This document shows positions 12,772 to 20,989 of a DNA stretch of 42,005 nt, in pieces. Positions within the stretch are counted from its first letter, which is position 1. Each line of letters begins with the position of its first letter. The notes under the pieces are model-generated. The model made no database searches. It saw only the letters and a program-made list of their open reading frames with translations, and had not been told where the DNA came from. The stretch comes from a virus: the IMG/VR virus record IMGVR_UViG_3300042545_000949, positions 1-42,005 of that record, one strand, 5' to 3'. The position numbers and the translations under genes were made by a program.

Positions 12772-13302
12772 ATGGCTACAGGAATAACAACTAACTACGA
12801 CATACCATTTCCATTATCTAGTGATCCAGTAAATGTTCATGGAGATATGCAATCTCTTGCAGAAGCAGTGGATGCAGCTCTTAGAGACATCTTAAAGACA
12901 TATCTTGCTCTTGGCGTTCACAATGACAGTGGTGTAAATATTGCTAAGGGTGATCCAGTATACATAACTGGATATTCTTCAGTTGCTGGCTTTGCTACCG
13001 TTGCAAAGTGCGAATCTTCAGATATTGATACATTTCCAATTTTAGGTTTAGCTCAAGAAGCAATTGGAAATAATGCAACAAGTACTGTAATTATTTCTGG
13101 TGTTTTTGATGGTATAAATACAAGTTCATATCTTGCTGGAGATAAACTTTATGTTGGTGCAACTGGAGGACTTACAAAAACAAAACCAGCTAATGCTTCA
13201 GTAGTTGCTATTGTTGCTAAATCAAATAGTTCAGGTATAATTATTGTTGGTCAGCCAAAAGGCAACGGTACTTGGGGATCACTAAAAGAAGGATTAGCAT
13301 AA
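12772..13302 (+). CDS. Tail fibre / structural protein with beta-rich C-terminal domain
   Basis: A 176-residue protein. The ATG at 12772 (MATGITTNYDIPFPLS) is chosen because upstream in-frame codons read through the promoter; 12766 is an alternative. The N-terminal part (about 1-45, 'NYDIPFPLSSDPVNVHGDMQ..LAEAVDAAL') is the short attachment region often found at the start of phage fibre proteins. The rest (about 50-170, NDSGVNIAKGDPVYITG ... AGDKLYVGATGGLTKTKP) is a beta-rich domain seen in fibres and in capsid decoration proteins. The stop overlaps the next start (TAATG). It opens a block of fibre genes. Confidence 0.7.
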   Translation: MATGITTNYDIPFPLSSDPVNVHGDMQSLAEAVDAALRDILKTYLALGVHNDSGVNIAKGDPVYITGYSSVAGFATVAKCESSDIDTFPILGLAQEAIGNNATSTVIISGVFDGINTSSYLAGDKLYVGATGGLTKTKPANASVVAIVAKSNSSGIIIVGQPKGNGTWGSLKEGLA

Positions 13303-13703
13303 TGGCTACATACAGAGGACAAGAATCAGGAACCTACGATGTTGGTTTGAGACCACCAATTGTTTCTTGGACGGTTGTTAAAGGAGACACAGCAGCATTT
13401 AGGGTATACACAACAGATGATAACAGGGAACCACTAGTAATTGATGATTGGGATATTCTTTGTCAGTTTCGTCGTCCAGATGTTGCAAACAATATTGATC
13501 AGGATTCCGCTGGTACTATTTTTACAATTACTCCTGTAGCAACAGTAAATGATGAAGAAGGAGAATTTACAGTTTCCTTAACAGCAGCACAAACAATACA
13601 GTTAAAGACTGGTGATGTTTTTGATGTTGAGTTAAGAGATGTGGATAGAGTTTGGACAGTTTGCCAAGGCAAAATGATAATTATTGAGGATGTAACTGAC
13701 TAA
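13302..13703 (+). CDS. Fibre-associated Ig-like / BppU-N-like protein 3
   Basis: A 133-residue all-beta protein started at ATG 13302 by TAATG coupling (an earlier in-frame start would overlap the upstream gene by 30 bases). The sequence PPIVSWTVVKGDTAAFRVYT closely matches IQWTVVRGDYASFTV of the 1438 product, showing that the two fibre modules share an adaptor family. The end, VELRDVDRVWTVCQGKMIIIEDVT, matches the 'T-L-x-x-G-x-I-x-V-x-x-D-V-T' finish of the 2702 product. It is probably a baseplate or fibre adaptor domain and is coupled to the small next gene. Confidence 0.7.
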   Translation: MATYRGQESGTYDVGLRPPIVSWTVVKGDTAAFRVYTTDDNREPLVIDDWDILCQFRRPDVANNIDQDSAGTIFTITPVATVNDEEGEFTVSLTAAQTIQLKTGDVFDVELRDVDRVWTVCQGKMIIIEDVTD

Positions 13704-13927
13704 TGGCAACAGCTGTAATTATTGATGATTACAGAAATAGGTCTACAGTTCCAAGAGTAGTTAATTATCCAATAACAAAAATAAGTTATTCTAATACAGA
13801 AACAATAGCGCAGTCAATACTTCCATTTAGAGTTAGGTTTACTTCTATTGTAATTGAAGGGTATGCTTCTTCAAATCCACCAGGAATTGGCTTGCAAGTT
13901 ATTGGTTTCTCTAATTGGATTATTTAA
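13703..13927 (+). CDS. Small hypothetical protein of the fibre module
   Basis: A 74-residue protein, TAATG-coupled to the Ig-like gene. It has no hydrophobic segment and appears beta-rich (FRVRFTSIVIEGY). It resembles no family I know. Its position matches that of the 27-codon ORF after the first Ig-like gene (1855), but the sequences are not alike. It may be a small fibre subunit or chaperone. Confidence 0.55.
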   Translation: MATAVIIDDYRNRSTVPRVVNYPITKISYSNTETIAQSILPFRVRFTSIVIEGYASSNPPGIGLQVIGFSNWII

Positions 13928-13933
13928 AATATA

Positions 13934-13942
13934 TGATATAAT
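13934..13942 (+). promoter_or_regulatory. Extended -10 promoter, leaderless start of the 13949 gene
   Basis: TGATATAAT, 6 bases before the ATG at 13949. No ribosome site is visible. Confidence 0.7.
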
Positions 13943-13948
13943 TCAAGC

Positions 13949-14395
13949 ATGGCTAAATTATCAATCTCAAGCATAAAGTCTTTGTTTCAAACAGGAGATC
14001 GTCCAACTCAAGAAAATTACGAAGACTTGATTGACAGTACATCTGCAAGATCAACAGATCTTGGTTCAGATGGTAATAACGAAGTCACAATCAACGGTAT
14101 TGAAAACTCAACAATTTTTGACAATTTTTTGACAACTGAATGGAGATCAGTAAAATACTTGATCTCAATTAAAAAGACTTCTGGCGGTGCAAATAAATAT
14201 TGGGCCACAGAATTAACAATTGTTCCTGACAATACAGATGTAAATGTTAGCGAATATGGAACAGTAGACAATGATGGGAATATTGGCACCATCTCCGTGT
14301 CTAGAGCGGGAAACACAGTTTCATTAACTGTAATTCCAGTGGGAGGGCAAACCCCTATAACCTTACGCTATTTGCGTATAGGATTAAAGGCTTAA
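13949..14395 (+). CDS. Short tail fibre protein
   Basis: A 148-residue protein. The N-terminus ISSIKSLFQTGDRPTQENYE followed by DLIDS is a common fibre attachment segment ('LF-x-T-G-D-x-P-T-x-x-x-F/Y-x-x-L-I-D-S'). The C-terminal part (about 70-148: SVKYLISIKK ... VNVSEYGTV ... GNTVSLTVIPV ... LRYLRIGLKA) is a beta domain also found at the end of the 14411 fibre (AKYIVQMKK ... VYLTEYANI ... GNVVLQVTAA). It may be the fibre tip of a short, independent fibre or a partner of the 14411 product. It has its own leaderless promoter. Confidence 0.75.
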   Translation: MAKLSISSIKSLFQTGDRPTQENYEDLIDSTSARSTDLGSDGNNEVTINGIENSTIFDNFLTTEWRSVKYLISIKKTSGGANKYWATELTIVPDNTDVNVSEYGTVDNDGNIGTISVSRAGNTVSLTVIPVGGQTPITLRYLRIGLKA

Positions 14396-14410
14396 CCAAG
14401 GAGATAAAAG

Positions 14411-16267
14411 ATGGCAACAGTAACTAAAGATTTTAGAGTAAAAGCGGGATTAGTTGTTGAAGGATCAACAGCAACCGTTAATGGAAAAAACATTATCACA
14501 GCAGGTGTCGTTGACGCTAAGGGTGATTTAATTGTAGGTAGTGCAGACGATGCAGTAGCACGTCTTGGCATTGGTACAAATGGTCAAGTACTTACAGCAA
14601 ACTCAGGTGCCACATATGGCGTTGAGTGGCAAGCACCAGCAGCAGTTGGCGTATTTGGTTCAAGCATTGAGTTTGAAGGTTCAACAGCAAATGATTTTGA
14701 AACAACTCTTGCAGTAACAGACCCAACAGCAGACCGCACAATTACACTTCCAGACGCAACTGGTACAGTAGCACTTACTTCAGATATCACAGTAACAGCA
14801 TCATCAACAAATACATTTTCAAATAAGTCAATATCACTAGCAACAAACACAATAACTGGAACTACTGCAGAATTTAATACTGCTCTTTCAGATTCTAACT
14901 TTGTAACTACTGGAGATACTGGCACAGTAACTAGCACAATGATCACAGACGGAACTATTGTTGACGGCGACATTAATGCATCAGCAGCAATTGCACAGTC
15001 TAAGATTCAAGGCCTTACTACGGATCTTGCAGGCAAGGCTTCATCATCAGATCTTACAACTCACACAGGTGCAACAGAAGCACACGGTGCAACAGGTGCG
15101 GTAGTTGGAACGACTAACACACAAACACTTACAAATAAGACACTTACAAGCCCAGTAGTTTCAGGACTTGCACTTTCAGATTCAAGCGTAGTATTTGAAG
15201 GTTCATCTGCAGATGATAATGAGACAACTCTTACAGTAACAAACCCTACAGCAGATCGCACTATTACTTTGCCAGATGCTACAGGTACTGTTGCTCTTAC
15301 AAATAATAAGTTAGATGTTTTTGCAGCAACTACTTCAGCAGAACTTCGTACAGTAATCTCTGATGAGACTGGTACTGGCGGACTTGTTTTTGCTGATACC
15401 CCAACACTTATAACACCAAACATTGGCGTAGCAACTGGTACATCTTTGGTTCTTTCAGGGGACCTAACAGTTAATGGTACAACAACTACAATTAACTCAA
15501 CAGAAATTACAGTTGATGACAAAAACCTTACACTTGGTTCAGTAGCAACACCAACAGATGCTGGCGCTGACGGTGGTGGTATTACTCTTAAGGGTGCTAC
15601 AGACAAAACTATCAACTGGGTAGATGCAACCGATGCATGGACCTCATCTGAACACCTTAATCTTGCTTCTGGCAAAGATTATTACCTAAACGGTACACTA
15701 GTAACAGCTGCAACACAGACTCTTACAAACAAGACAATTGATGGTGCAAGCAACACACTTACAGTACGAATTGCAAATGATGTTTCTGGTCTAGGAACTG
15801 GCGTAGCCACATTCCTTGCAACACCATCTTCTGCAAACCTTGCAGCAGCACTTACTGATGAAGCAGGATCTGGAACAGTAGCATTTACTACTAGCCCAAC
15901 TTTTGTTACACCAACTCTTGGTGCAGCAGCAGCGACAAGCATTGCTCTTCCAGATGCTCTTATTGGTTCTAATCTAGCAACTGCTGGAACTTCAACAACA
16001 AATGTTGATGCATGGGCAGTAGCAACTTATTCATCTGCAAAGTATATTGTGCAAATGAAAAAGGGTGACGACATTGAGGTTCTTGAAGTTCTAGTAACTG
16101 TTGATGCAAACAACAATGTTTACTTAACAGAATATGCTAATATTATTAGCAACGTAAGTCTTGGAACAACAGATGCTGTTTATTCAGGTGGCAATGTTGT
16201 TCTTCAGGTTACTGCTGCTGCTAACGATACTTCTGTTAAGGTAAGCAAGACCTACATTGAAGCATAA
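14411..16267 (+). CDS. Long modular tail fibre protein 1
   Basis: A 618-residue fibre. The N-terminus MATVTKDFRVKAGLVVEG matches the start of the 16287 product (NRDFKVKHGINVAQG), a phage fibre head pattern. The shaft consists of repeated modules: AKGDLIVG ... EWQAPAAVGVF (about 34-84), 'FEG-x-(S/T)A-(N/D)-D ... DRTITLPDATGTVALT' (two copies) and several 'TLTNKT(L/I)' elements. The C-terminal 85 residues (AKYIVQMKKGDDIEVLEV ... VSKTYIEA) match the C-terminus of the 13949 product. Trimeric fibre assembly is expected. AAGGAG precedes the ATG. Confidence 0.88.
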   Translation: MATVTKDFRVKAGLVVEGSTATVNGKNIITAGVVDAKGDLIVGSADDAVARLGIGTNGQVLTANSGATYGVEWQAPAAVGVFGSSIEFEGSTANDFETTLAVTDPTADRTITLPDATGTVALTSDITVTASSTNTFSNKSISLATNTITGTTAEFNTALSDSNFVTTGDTGTVTSTMITDGTIVDGDINASAAIAQSKIQGLTTDLAGKASSSDLTTHTGATEAHGATGAVVGTTNTQTLTNKTLTSPVVSGLALSDSSVVFEGSSADDNETTLTVTNPTADRTITLPDATGTVALTNNKLDVFAATTSAELRTVISDETGTGGLVFADTPTLITPNIGVATGTSLVLSGDLTVNGTTTTINSTEITVDDKNLTLGSVATPTDAGADGGGITLKGATDKTINWVDATDAWTSSEHLNLASGKDYYLNGTLVTAATQTLTNKTIDGASNTLTVRIANDVSGLGTGVATFLATPSSANLAAALTDEAGSGTVAFTTSPTFVTPTLGAAAATSIALPDALIGSNLATAGTSTTNVDAWAVATYSSAKYIVQMKKGDDIEVLEVLVTVDANNNVYLTEYANIISNVSLGTTDAVYSGGNVVLQVTAAANDTSVKVSKTYIEA

Positions 16268-16286
16268 TTAAAAAGAGGAGTCAACT

Positions 16287-16853
16287 GTGACAACAACTAA
16301 TAGAGACTTTAAAGTAAAGCATGGGATAAATGTAGCTCAAGGCGGTACTTTTGGTGGAACTGTTACAGTTGCCACTCCTACTGAAAATACTCATGCAGCA
16401 ACTAAACTATATGTAGATACAGCAATTGGCTCACCACAAATTCCAGTTAATGCAACCTCACCAACTTCTCCAGATAATGGAGATTTATGGTTTGATACAG
16501 TAACAGAGCATATTCATGTATATTATGATGGAGAATGGCTTTCTATTGCAACATTAAGTGATGCTGAAACATTACAAGATCATATTCATGATACATCTAT
16601 TGAAGGTAGCGGCTTGATAGTCGGAACGTTTGTAGATGGTGGATTTTACAATGAAGTTGGAAGACTTATTACTGGAGGCTTCTATAACACGTCAGACTTT
16701 TCTGAAACATTTGACGGAGGACAGGCAATAGATGTGTTTAATCTTTTTGTTGATGGTGGATCTTTTAATCAAGAAGGAAATCTAATAAGCGGTGGATTTT
16801 ACTTTACAGAAGAGTTTGAAGGAGTATTTAATGCAGGACTTGTTGCTGCATAA
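16287..16853 (+). CDS. Tail fibre protein with GGFYN repeats
   Basis: A 188-residue protein starting with GTG, with GAGGAG (16275-16280) upstream. The N-terminus (TTTNRDFKVKHGINVAQGG) and 'HAATKLYVDTAI' are classic fibre elements, followed by SPDNGDLWFDTVTEHIHVYY, a domain with the 'G-D-L-W-F-D' motif. The last ~75 residues contain three related repeats: VDGGFYNEVGR, TGGFYNTSDFSETFDGG and SGGFYFTEEFEGVFNAG. A similar GFYNT segment occurs once in the 1229-residue LamG-like protein. The repeats may form a beta-solenoid or a binding tip. Confidence 0.78.
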   Translation: MTTTNRDFKVKHGINVAQGGTFGGTVTVATPTENTHAATKLYVDTAIGSPQIPVNATSPTSPDNGDLWFDTVTEHIHVYYDGEWLSIATLSDAETLQDHIHDTSIEGSGLIVGTFVDGGFYNEVGRLITGGFYNTSDFSETFDGGQAIDVFNLFVDGGSFNQEGNLISGGFYFTEEFEGVFNAGLVAA

Positions 16854-16864
16854 TTTATAAATAA

Positions 16865-16873
16865 TGGTATAAT
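16865..16873 (+). promoter_or_regulatory. Extended -10 promoter before fibre 2
   Basis: TGGTATAAT. An ATG at 16878 opens a 9-codon frame overlapping the real start at 16897. AAAGGAG (16885-16891) serves the real start. Confidence 0.6.
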
Positions 16874-16896
16874 ATACATGACACAAAGGAGTAAAA

Positions 16897-18759
16897 ATGG
16901 CAACTAGAATGCAACAGCGCAGAGGTACTGCTTCACAGTGGACAACTGCAAATCCAATTTTAAATGCAGGAGAAATTGGCTGGGAATCAGACACAAACAA
17001 ATTTAAAATTGGTGATGGAACAAATCATTGGGCTGATGTTGACTATTTTATTGACTCTAATTCAACAGCAAATCCATCATTTGGTTCAAGCATTACATTT
17101 GAAGGCGCAACTGCAAATAACTATGAGACTACTCTTGCGGTAACTGATCCTACAGCAGATAGAACTATTACTTTGCCAGATGCCACAGGAACAGTCGTTT
17201 TGGCTGACAGTAGTGGAAATGTTACAGTATCAGGAGACTTAACAGTAAGCGGTACAACTACTACTATTAACAGTACAACAATTAATGCTACGACAGGAAT
17301 TGTTTTTGAAGGCGCAACAGCAGATGCTTTTGAGACAACCCTTACATTAACCGACCCAACAGAAGACCGCACACTTACCTTGCCAAATTCTTCAGGAACT
17401 CTTGCAACACAAAGTTATGTTAATGGTGAAGTAACTACACTTCAAGGTTTCATAGATAACAAAACAGACAAAACCCAGTATGATGCAAAGGGAGATCTTA
17501 TTGTTGGAGCTTCAGACAATACTCCAGCAAAACTTTCCGTTGGAACAAACGGACACGTTCTTACAGCAAATTCTGGAGCAACAAACGGAATTGAGTGGGC
17601 AGCACCAGCAGCAGTAGGAGTTTTTGAGTCAAGCATTCTTTTTGAAGGCGCAACTGCAAATGACTTTGAAACAACACTTGCAGTAACCGATCCAACAGCA
17701 GACCGCACAATCACACTTCCAGATGCTACAGGTACTGTTCAACTTAGAGTTGCAGATGTAGATGATACAGAAATTGGATATCTTAATGGAGTAACTTCTG
17801 CCATTCAGACACAGTTAAATGATAAAGCATCAGCTTCAACTGTTTCAACTCTTAGTGGTACCGTAGACGGAAAGTTAAATCTTTCTGGCGGAACAATGAC
17901 AGGAGCGATTACACTATCAGGTGCACCTAGCTCTGATCTACACGCAGCGACTAAAGCTTATGTAGATAGTGTTTCACAAGGACTTCATATTCACGCTTCA
18001 GTAGTAGCAGCAACAACTGCTAACGTAACATTGGCAACTGCTCTAGAAAATGGCGACGTACTTGACGGAGTTACTCTTGCTACAGGAAATCGTATTCTTG
18101 TTAAAAATCAAACAACAACATCTGAAAATGGTATTTATGTAGTTGCTTCATCAGGTGCTCCAGCCAGAGCAACAGATTTTGACGCTCCTGCAGAAATTAA
18201 TGGAGGAGACTTTGTATTTGTAACTGGTGGAACTGTAAATGATAACACAGGATATGTACAAACAGAAACTGTTGGAACTGTAGGAACAGACGCAATATCA
18301 TTTACTCAGTTCTCTGGTGCAGGCACTTTTGCAGCAGGTACTGGATTAACACTAACAGGATCAACATTTAGTATTGATACTGGTACAACTGTAGATCTTT
18401 CAACATCACAAACTCTTTCAAATAAAACAATTGCAGCACCAAGATTGCAACTTGCTATGAAGGCTGAGACTGGAACATCATATACTTTAGATGTTGCAGA
18501 TGCTTCAAGCAAGTGGGTAACTATGGATAATAGCTCAGCAATAACTGTAACCGTTCCACCTTCTGTTTTTGCAACGGGAGATCAAATTAACGTTCAAGCA
18601 ATTGGAACAGGACAAGTTACTTTTGCACAAGGTGCAGGTGTAACAATTACATCAGCAGGTGGAACATCAACTGCTCCAAAAATAAGATCACGCTACTCTT
18701 CAGCAACAATTATATGTGTTGCATCTAACTCGTTTACAATTGTTGGAGACTTAATTTAA
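16897..18759 (+). CDS. Long modular tail fibre protein 2
   Basis: A 620-residue fibre. Its N-terminus (RMQQRRGTASQWTTANPIL, then GEIGWESDTNKFKIGDGTNHW) is the widespread phage fibre head found at the start of many receptor-binding proteins. Three 'FEGATA-N ... DRT-(I/L)-TLP' modules and one AKGDLIVG ... EWAAPAAVGVF module follow, which recur in fibre 1. A T4 gp37-like 'LSGGTMTGAITLSG' and 'DLHAATKAYVDSV' junction leads to a domain with GNRILVKNQTTTSENGIYVV and a C-terminal TLDVADASSKWVTM ... KIRSRYSSATIICV region shared with the 3644 product. It is probably a receptor-binding fibre. Confidence 0.9.
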   Translation: MATRMQQRRGTASQWTTANPILNAGEIGWESDTNKFKIGDGTNHWADVDYFIDSNSTANPSFGSSITFEGATANNYETTLAVTDPTADRTITLPDATGTVVLADSSGNVTVSGDLTVSGTTTTINSTTINATTGIVFEGATADAFETTLTLTDPTEDRTLTLPNSSGTLATQSYVNGEVTTLQGFIDNKTDKTQYDAKGDLIVGASDNTPAKLSVGTNGHVLTANSGATNGIEWAAPAAVGVFESSILFEGATANDFETTLAVTDPTADRTITLPDATGTVQLRVADVDDTEIGYLNGVTSAIQTQLNDKASASTVSTLSGTVDGKLNLSGGTMTGAITLSGAPSSDLHAATKAYVDSVSQGLHIHASVVAATTANVTLATALENGDVLDGVTLATGNRILVKNQTTTSENGIYVVASSGAPARATDFDAPAEINGGDFVFVTGGTVNDNTGYVQTETVGTVGTDAISFTQFSGAGTFAAGTGLTLTGSTFSIDTGTTVDLSTSQTLSNKTIAAPRLQLAMKAETGTSYTLDVADASSKWVTMDNSSAITVTVPPSVFATGDQINVQAIGTGQVTFAQGAGVTITSAGGTSTAPKIRSRYSSATIICVASNSFTIVGDLI

Positions 18760-18820
18760 TTTTTAATACTTAAGGTATTAAATTAAAAAAGACAAAGCTC
18801 TAACCTTAAACAAAACATTT

Positions 18821-18852
18821 ACACGTTCTTTATGAGCGTGTTTTTGTTTTTT
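18821..18852 (+). terminator. Probable rho-independent terminator after fibre 2
   Basis: ACACG ... CGTGT stem with an 11-base loop, flanked by A-rich left and T-rich right arms (TTTTTGTTTTTT). A second hairpin (TTTAATAC ... GTATTAAA, about 18766-18783) lies upstream without a T-run. Confidence 0.5.
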
Positions 18853-18858
18853 AAACTG

Positions 18859-18867
18859 TGCTATACT
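18859..18867 (+). promoter_or_regulatory. Extended -10 promoter of the ribonucleotide reductase
   Basis: TGCTATACT directly after the terminator. The leader is about 52 nt, longer than at most genes here. GAAAGG (18914-18919) precedes the ATG. I do not recognise a cobalamin riboswitch in this short leader. Confidence 0.55.
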
Positions 18868-18925
18868 TAAGACTACTTTAGAATACATAAAGTACTCAAC
18901 TTATTTTTACTTTGAAAGGTTTAAA

Positions 18926-20956
18926 ATGTCAGATGTCTTTTCTTTTCGCTTAACAGATGAATTTATAAATAAATACTCAGATCTTCCAGCACCATTTGGT
19001 TATCAGGATGCTGGATCAAACTCGTTAGGTGAGATTACCTTTATAAGAACATATTCTCGTATGAAAGAAGACGGAACAAAAGAAAGATGGCATGAGGTTT
19101 GCAAGCGTGTAATTGAGGGTATGTACTCAGTTCAGAAAAACCATGCAAAAGAAAATCGTTTACCTTGGAACGACAATAAGGCACAAAAATCTGCACAAGA
19201 AGCATTTCAAAGAATGTTTGAATTAAAGTGGACTCCTCCAGGTCGTGGTATGTGGACATTTGGAACCCCCATGACAATGGAAAAAAGAAACTCTGCTGCA
19301 CTTCAAAACTGTGCAATGGTATCTACAAGAGACATTGACCGCAATGACCCAGGAGCACTATTTTCATGGGTTATGGATGCCCTTATGCTTGGTATTGGAG
19401 TAGGCTTTGATACATTAGGTCAAGACAAAGAAATGCTTATCTATGGACCTACAGAGCCCGTTAATACCTATGTTATTCCTGATACCCGTGAAGGCTGGGT
19501 AGAGTCAGTTCGTATGCTATTAAACTCATACCTTCGTCAAAACCAAAATATTCAACAATTTGATTATTCTAAAATTCGTCCACTGGGTGCACCAATTAAA
19601 GGGTTTGGTGGAGTAGCATCTGGACCACAACCACTAATTGATTTGCACAACAGAATTGACAAAGTAATTGGCGGAAGAGCAGGAGAACTTCTTGACTCAC
19701 GTGCAATTACAGATATTGTTAACCTTATTGGAACATGCGTTGTTTCTGGAAATGTTCGTCGTTCAGCTACACTTGCTTTAGGAATTCCTGAAGATAAAGA
19801 TTTTATTAATCTTAAAAATCCAGAAGTATTCCCAGAACGCAACTCTTATGATTCAAATAATCCAGGTTGGGCTTGGATGTCTAATAATTCTATTTCTGCA
19901 ACAGTCGGAACAAAGTATGAAGACTATGTAGATTTAATTTCAGATAATGGAGAGCCAGGTTTTATTTGGCTTGATGTTGCTCGTAATTATGGTCGTCTTG
20001 CAGATCCAGCAGATGGTAAAGATTATCGTGTAATGGGTTTTAACCCTTGTGCTGAACAACCACTAGAAAGTTATGAGTTGTGCACTCTTGTTGAAGTGCA
20101 CCTTAATCGTCATGACTCTAAGGAAGACTTCTTAAAGACATTAAAGTTTGCATATCTTTATGGAAAGACTGTAACTCTTCTTCCAACACACTGGCAACAG
20201 ACAAACGGCATTATGCAGCGCAATCGTCGTATTGGAACTTCTCTTACTGGTATTGCATCTTTTGCAGATCAGAAAGGATTACCAATTGTTCGTGAGTGGA
20301 TGGATGAAGGATATAATAAAATTCGCAGCTACGACAAACAATATTCAGAATGGCTTTGTGTGCGTGAATCAATTCGTGTAACAACAGTTAAACCATCAGG
20401 ATCAGTTTCATTGCTTTCTGGTGCAACCCCTGGAGTTCACTGGGGACCTGGAGGATCATTTTATTTACGTGCTATTCGTTTTGGTAATACAGATCCAATG
20501 ATGCATTTATTTAAAGCAGCAGGGTATAAAATTGAAAAAGACCTTGTATCAGCAAATACAGATGTAGTGTATTTTCCAGTAGCATCAGGACACCCAAGAT
20601 CTGAAAAAGAGGTAAGCTTGTTTGAAAAAATTGGCTTAGCAGCAACAGCACAAAAATATTGGTCTGATAATGGAGTTTCTGTAACTTTGTCATTTAATAA
20701 AGAAGAAGAAACTAAGTTTATTGCTCCAGCACTTCATATGTATGAAGGACAGCTAAAGGCAGTTTCATTTCTTCCAATGGGAAATAAAACTTATCCACAA
20801 CAGCCATATACAGAAATTACAAGAGAAGAATATAATGCATATGTTGGCACAATTGGAAAAATTGATTGGTCTGCTATTTATGACGGTATTGATAATCTTG
20901 AGGCACAAGGTGAAGCCTATTGCTCAACAGATGCTTGTGAAATTAAACTATATTAA
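18926..20956 (+). CDS. nrdJ: Adenosylcobalamin-dependent class II ribonucleotide reductase
   Basis: A 676-residue enzyme reducing ribonucleoside triphosphates to deoxyribonucleotides with B12 as radical source, as in the monomeric Lactobacillus leichmannii type (~740 residues). Key residues are all present: the redox pair C129 (LQNCAMVS) and C386 (YELCTL), the thiyl-radical C375 with N373 and E377 (FNPCAEQ), the substrate loop VKPSGSVSLLSG, and a C-terminal C666-x4-C671 pair (CSTDACEIKLY) that shuttles electrons. No separate activity-cone domain is obvious. It sits alone between terminator and promoter, inside the tail gene region, rather than with replication genes. It supplies dNTPs during infection and needs host cobalamin and thioredoxin. 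Confidence 0.95.
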   Translation: MSDVFSFRLTDEFINKYSDLPAPFGYQDAGSNSLGEITFIRTYSRMKEDGTKERWHEVCKRVIEGMYSVQKNHAKENRLPWNDNKAQKSAQEAFQRMFELKWTPPGRGMWTFGTPMTMEKRNSAALQNCAMVSTRDIDRNDPGALFSWVMDALMLGIGVGFDTLGQDKEMLIYGPTEPVNTYVIPDTREGWVESVRMLLNSYLRQNQNIQQFDYSKIRPLGAPIKGFGGVASGPQPLIDLHNRIDKVIGGRAGELLDSRAITDIVNLIGTCVVSGNVRRSATLALGIPEDKDFINLKNPEVFPERNSYDSNNPGWAWMSNNSISATVGTKYEDYVDLISDNGEPGFIWLDVARNYGRLADPADGKDYRVMGFNPCAEQPLESYELCTLVEVHLNRHDSKEDFLKTLKFAYLYGKTVTLLPTHWQQTNGIMQRNRRIGTSLTGIASFADQKGLPIVREWMDEGYNKIRSYDKQYSEWLCVRESIRVTTVKPSGSVSLLSGATPGVHWGPGGSFYLRAIRFGNTDPMMHLFKAAGYKIEKDLVSANTDVVYFPVASGHPRSEKEVSLFEKIGLAATAQKYWSDNGVSVTLSFNKEEETKFIAPALHMYEGQLKAVSFLPMGNKTYPQQPYTEITREEYNAYVGTIGKIDWSAIYDGIDNLEAQGEAYCSTDACEIKLY

Positions 20957-20965
20957 TCCTTAGCC

Positions 20966-20974
20966 TGCTATAAT
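20966..20974 (+). promoter_or_regulatory. Extended -10 promoter with the SD at the mRNA 5' end
   Basis: TGCTATAAT, then AAGGAG (20980-20985) and the ATG at 20990. The 15 bases between box and ATG predict a leader of about 9 nt. Confidence 0.65.
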
Positions 20975-20989
20975 TAGGTAAGGAGAAAT

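Larger units (their letters stand above)
14512..17750 (+). repeat. Dispersed fibre shaft modules
   Basis: Two module types recur in fibres 1 and 2. Type A (AKGDLIVG ... GTNG ... VLTANSGA ... EW-x-AP) is at about 14512-14660 and 17478-17627, with a divergent copy at about 3865-4000. Type B (FEG ... ETTL ... DRTITLPDATGTV) is at about 14658-14779, 15180-15302, 17085-17206, 17305-17410 and 17628-17750. Nucleotide identity is visible over long stretches, which would permit recombination between the fibres. Confidence 0.8.

Noticed and set aside
14584-15942. Three long minus-strand frames opposite fibre 1 (and similar ones opposite fibre 2 at 17121-17714)
   Set aside because: Antisense shadows caused by biased codon use of the repetitive Thr/Ala/Val-rich fibres; products are low-complexity Val/Ser/Ala sequences without starts or promoters.
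18868-18925. Cobalamin riboswitch upstream of the B12-dependent ribonucleotide reductase
   Set aside because: The leader is only about 52 bases, too short for a cobalamin riboswitch, and no B12-box-like sequence is visible.
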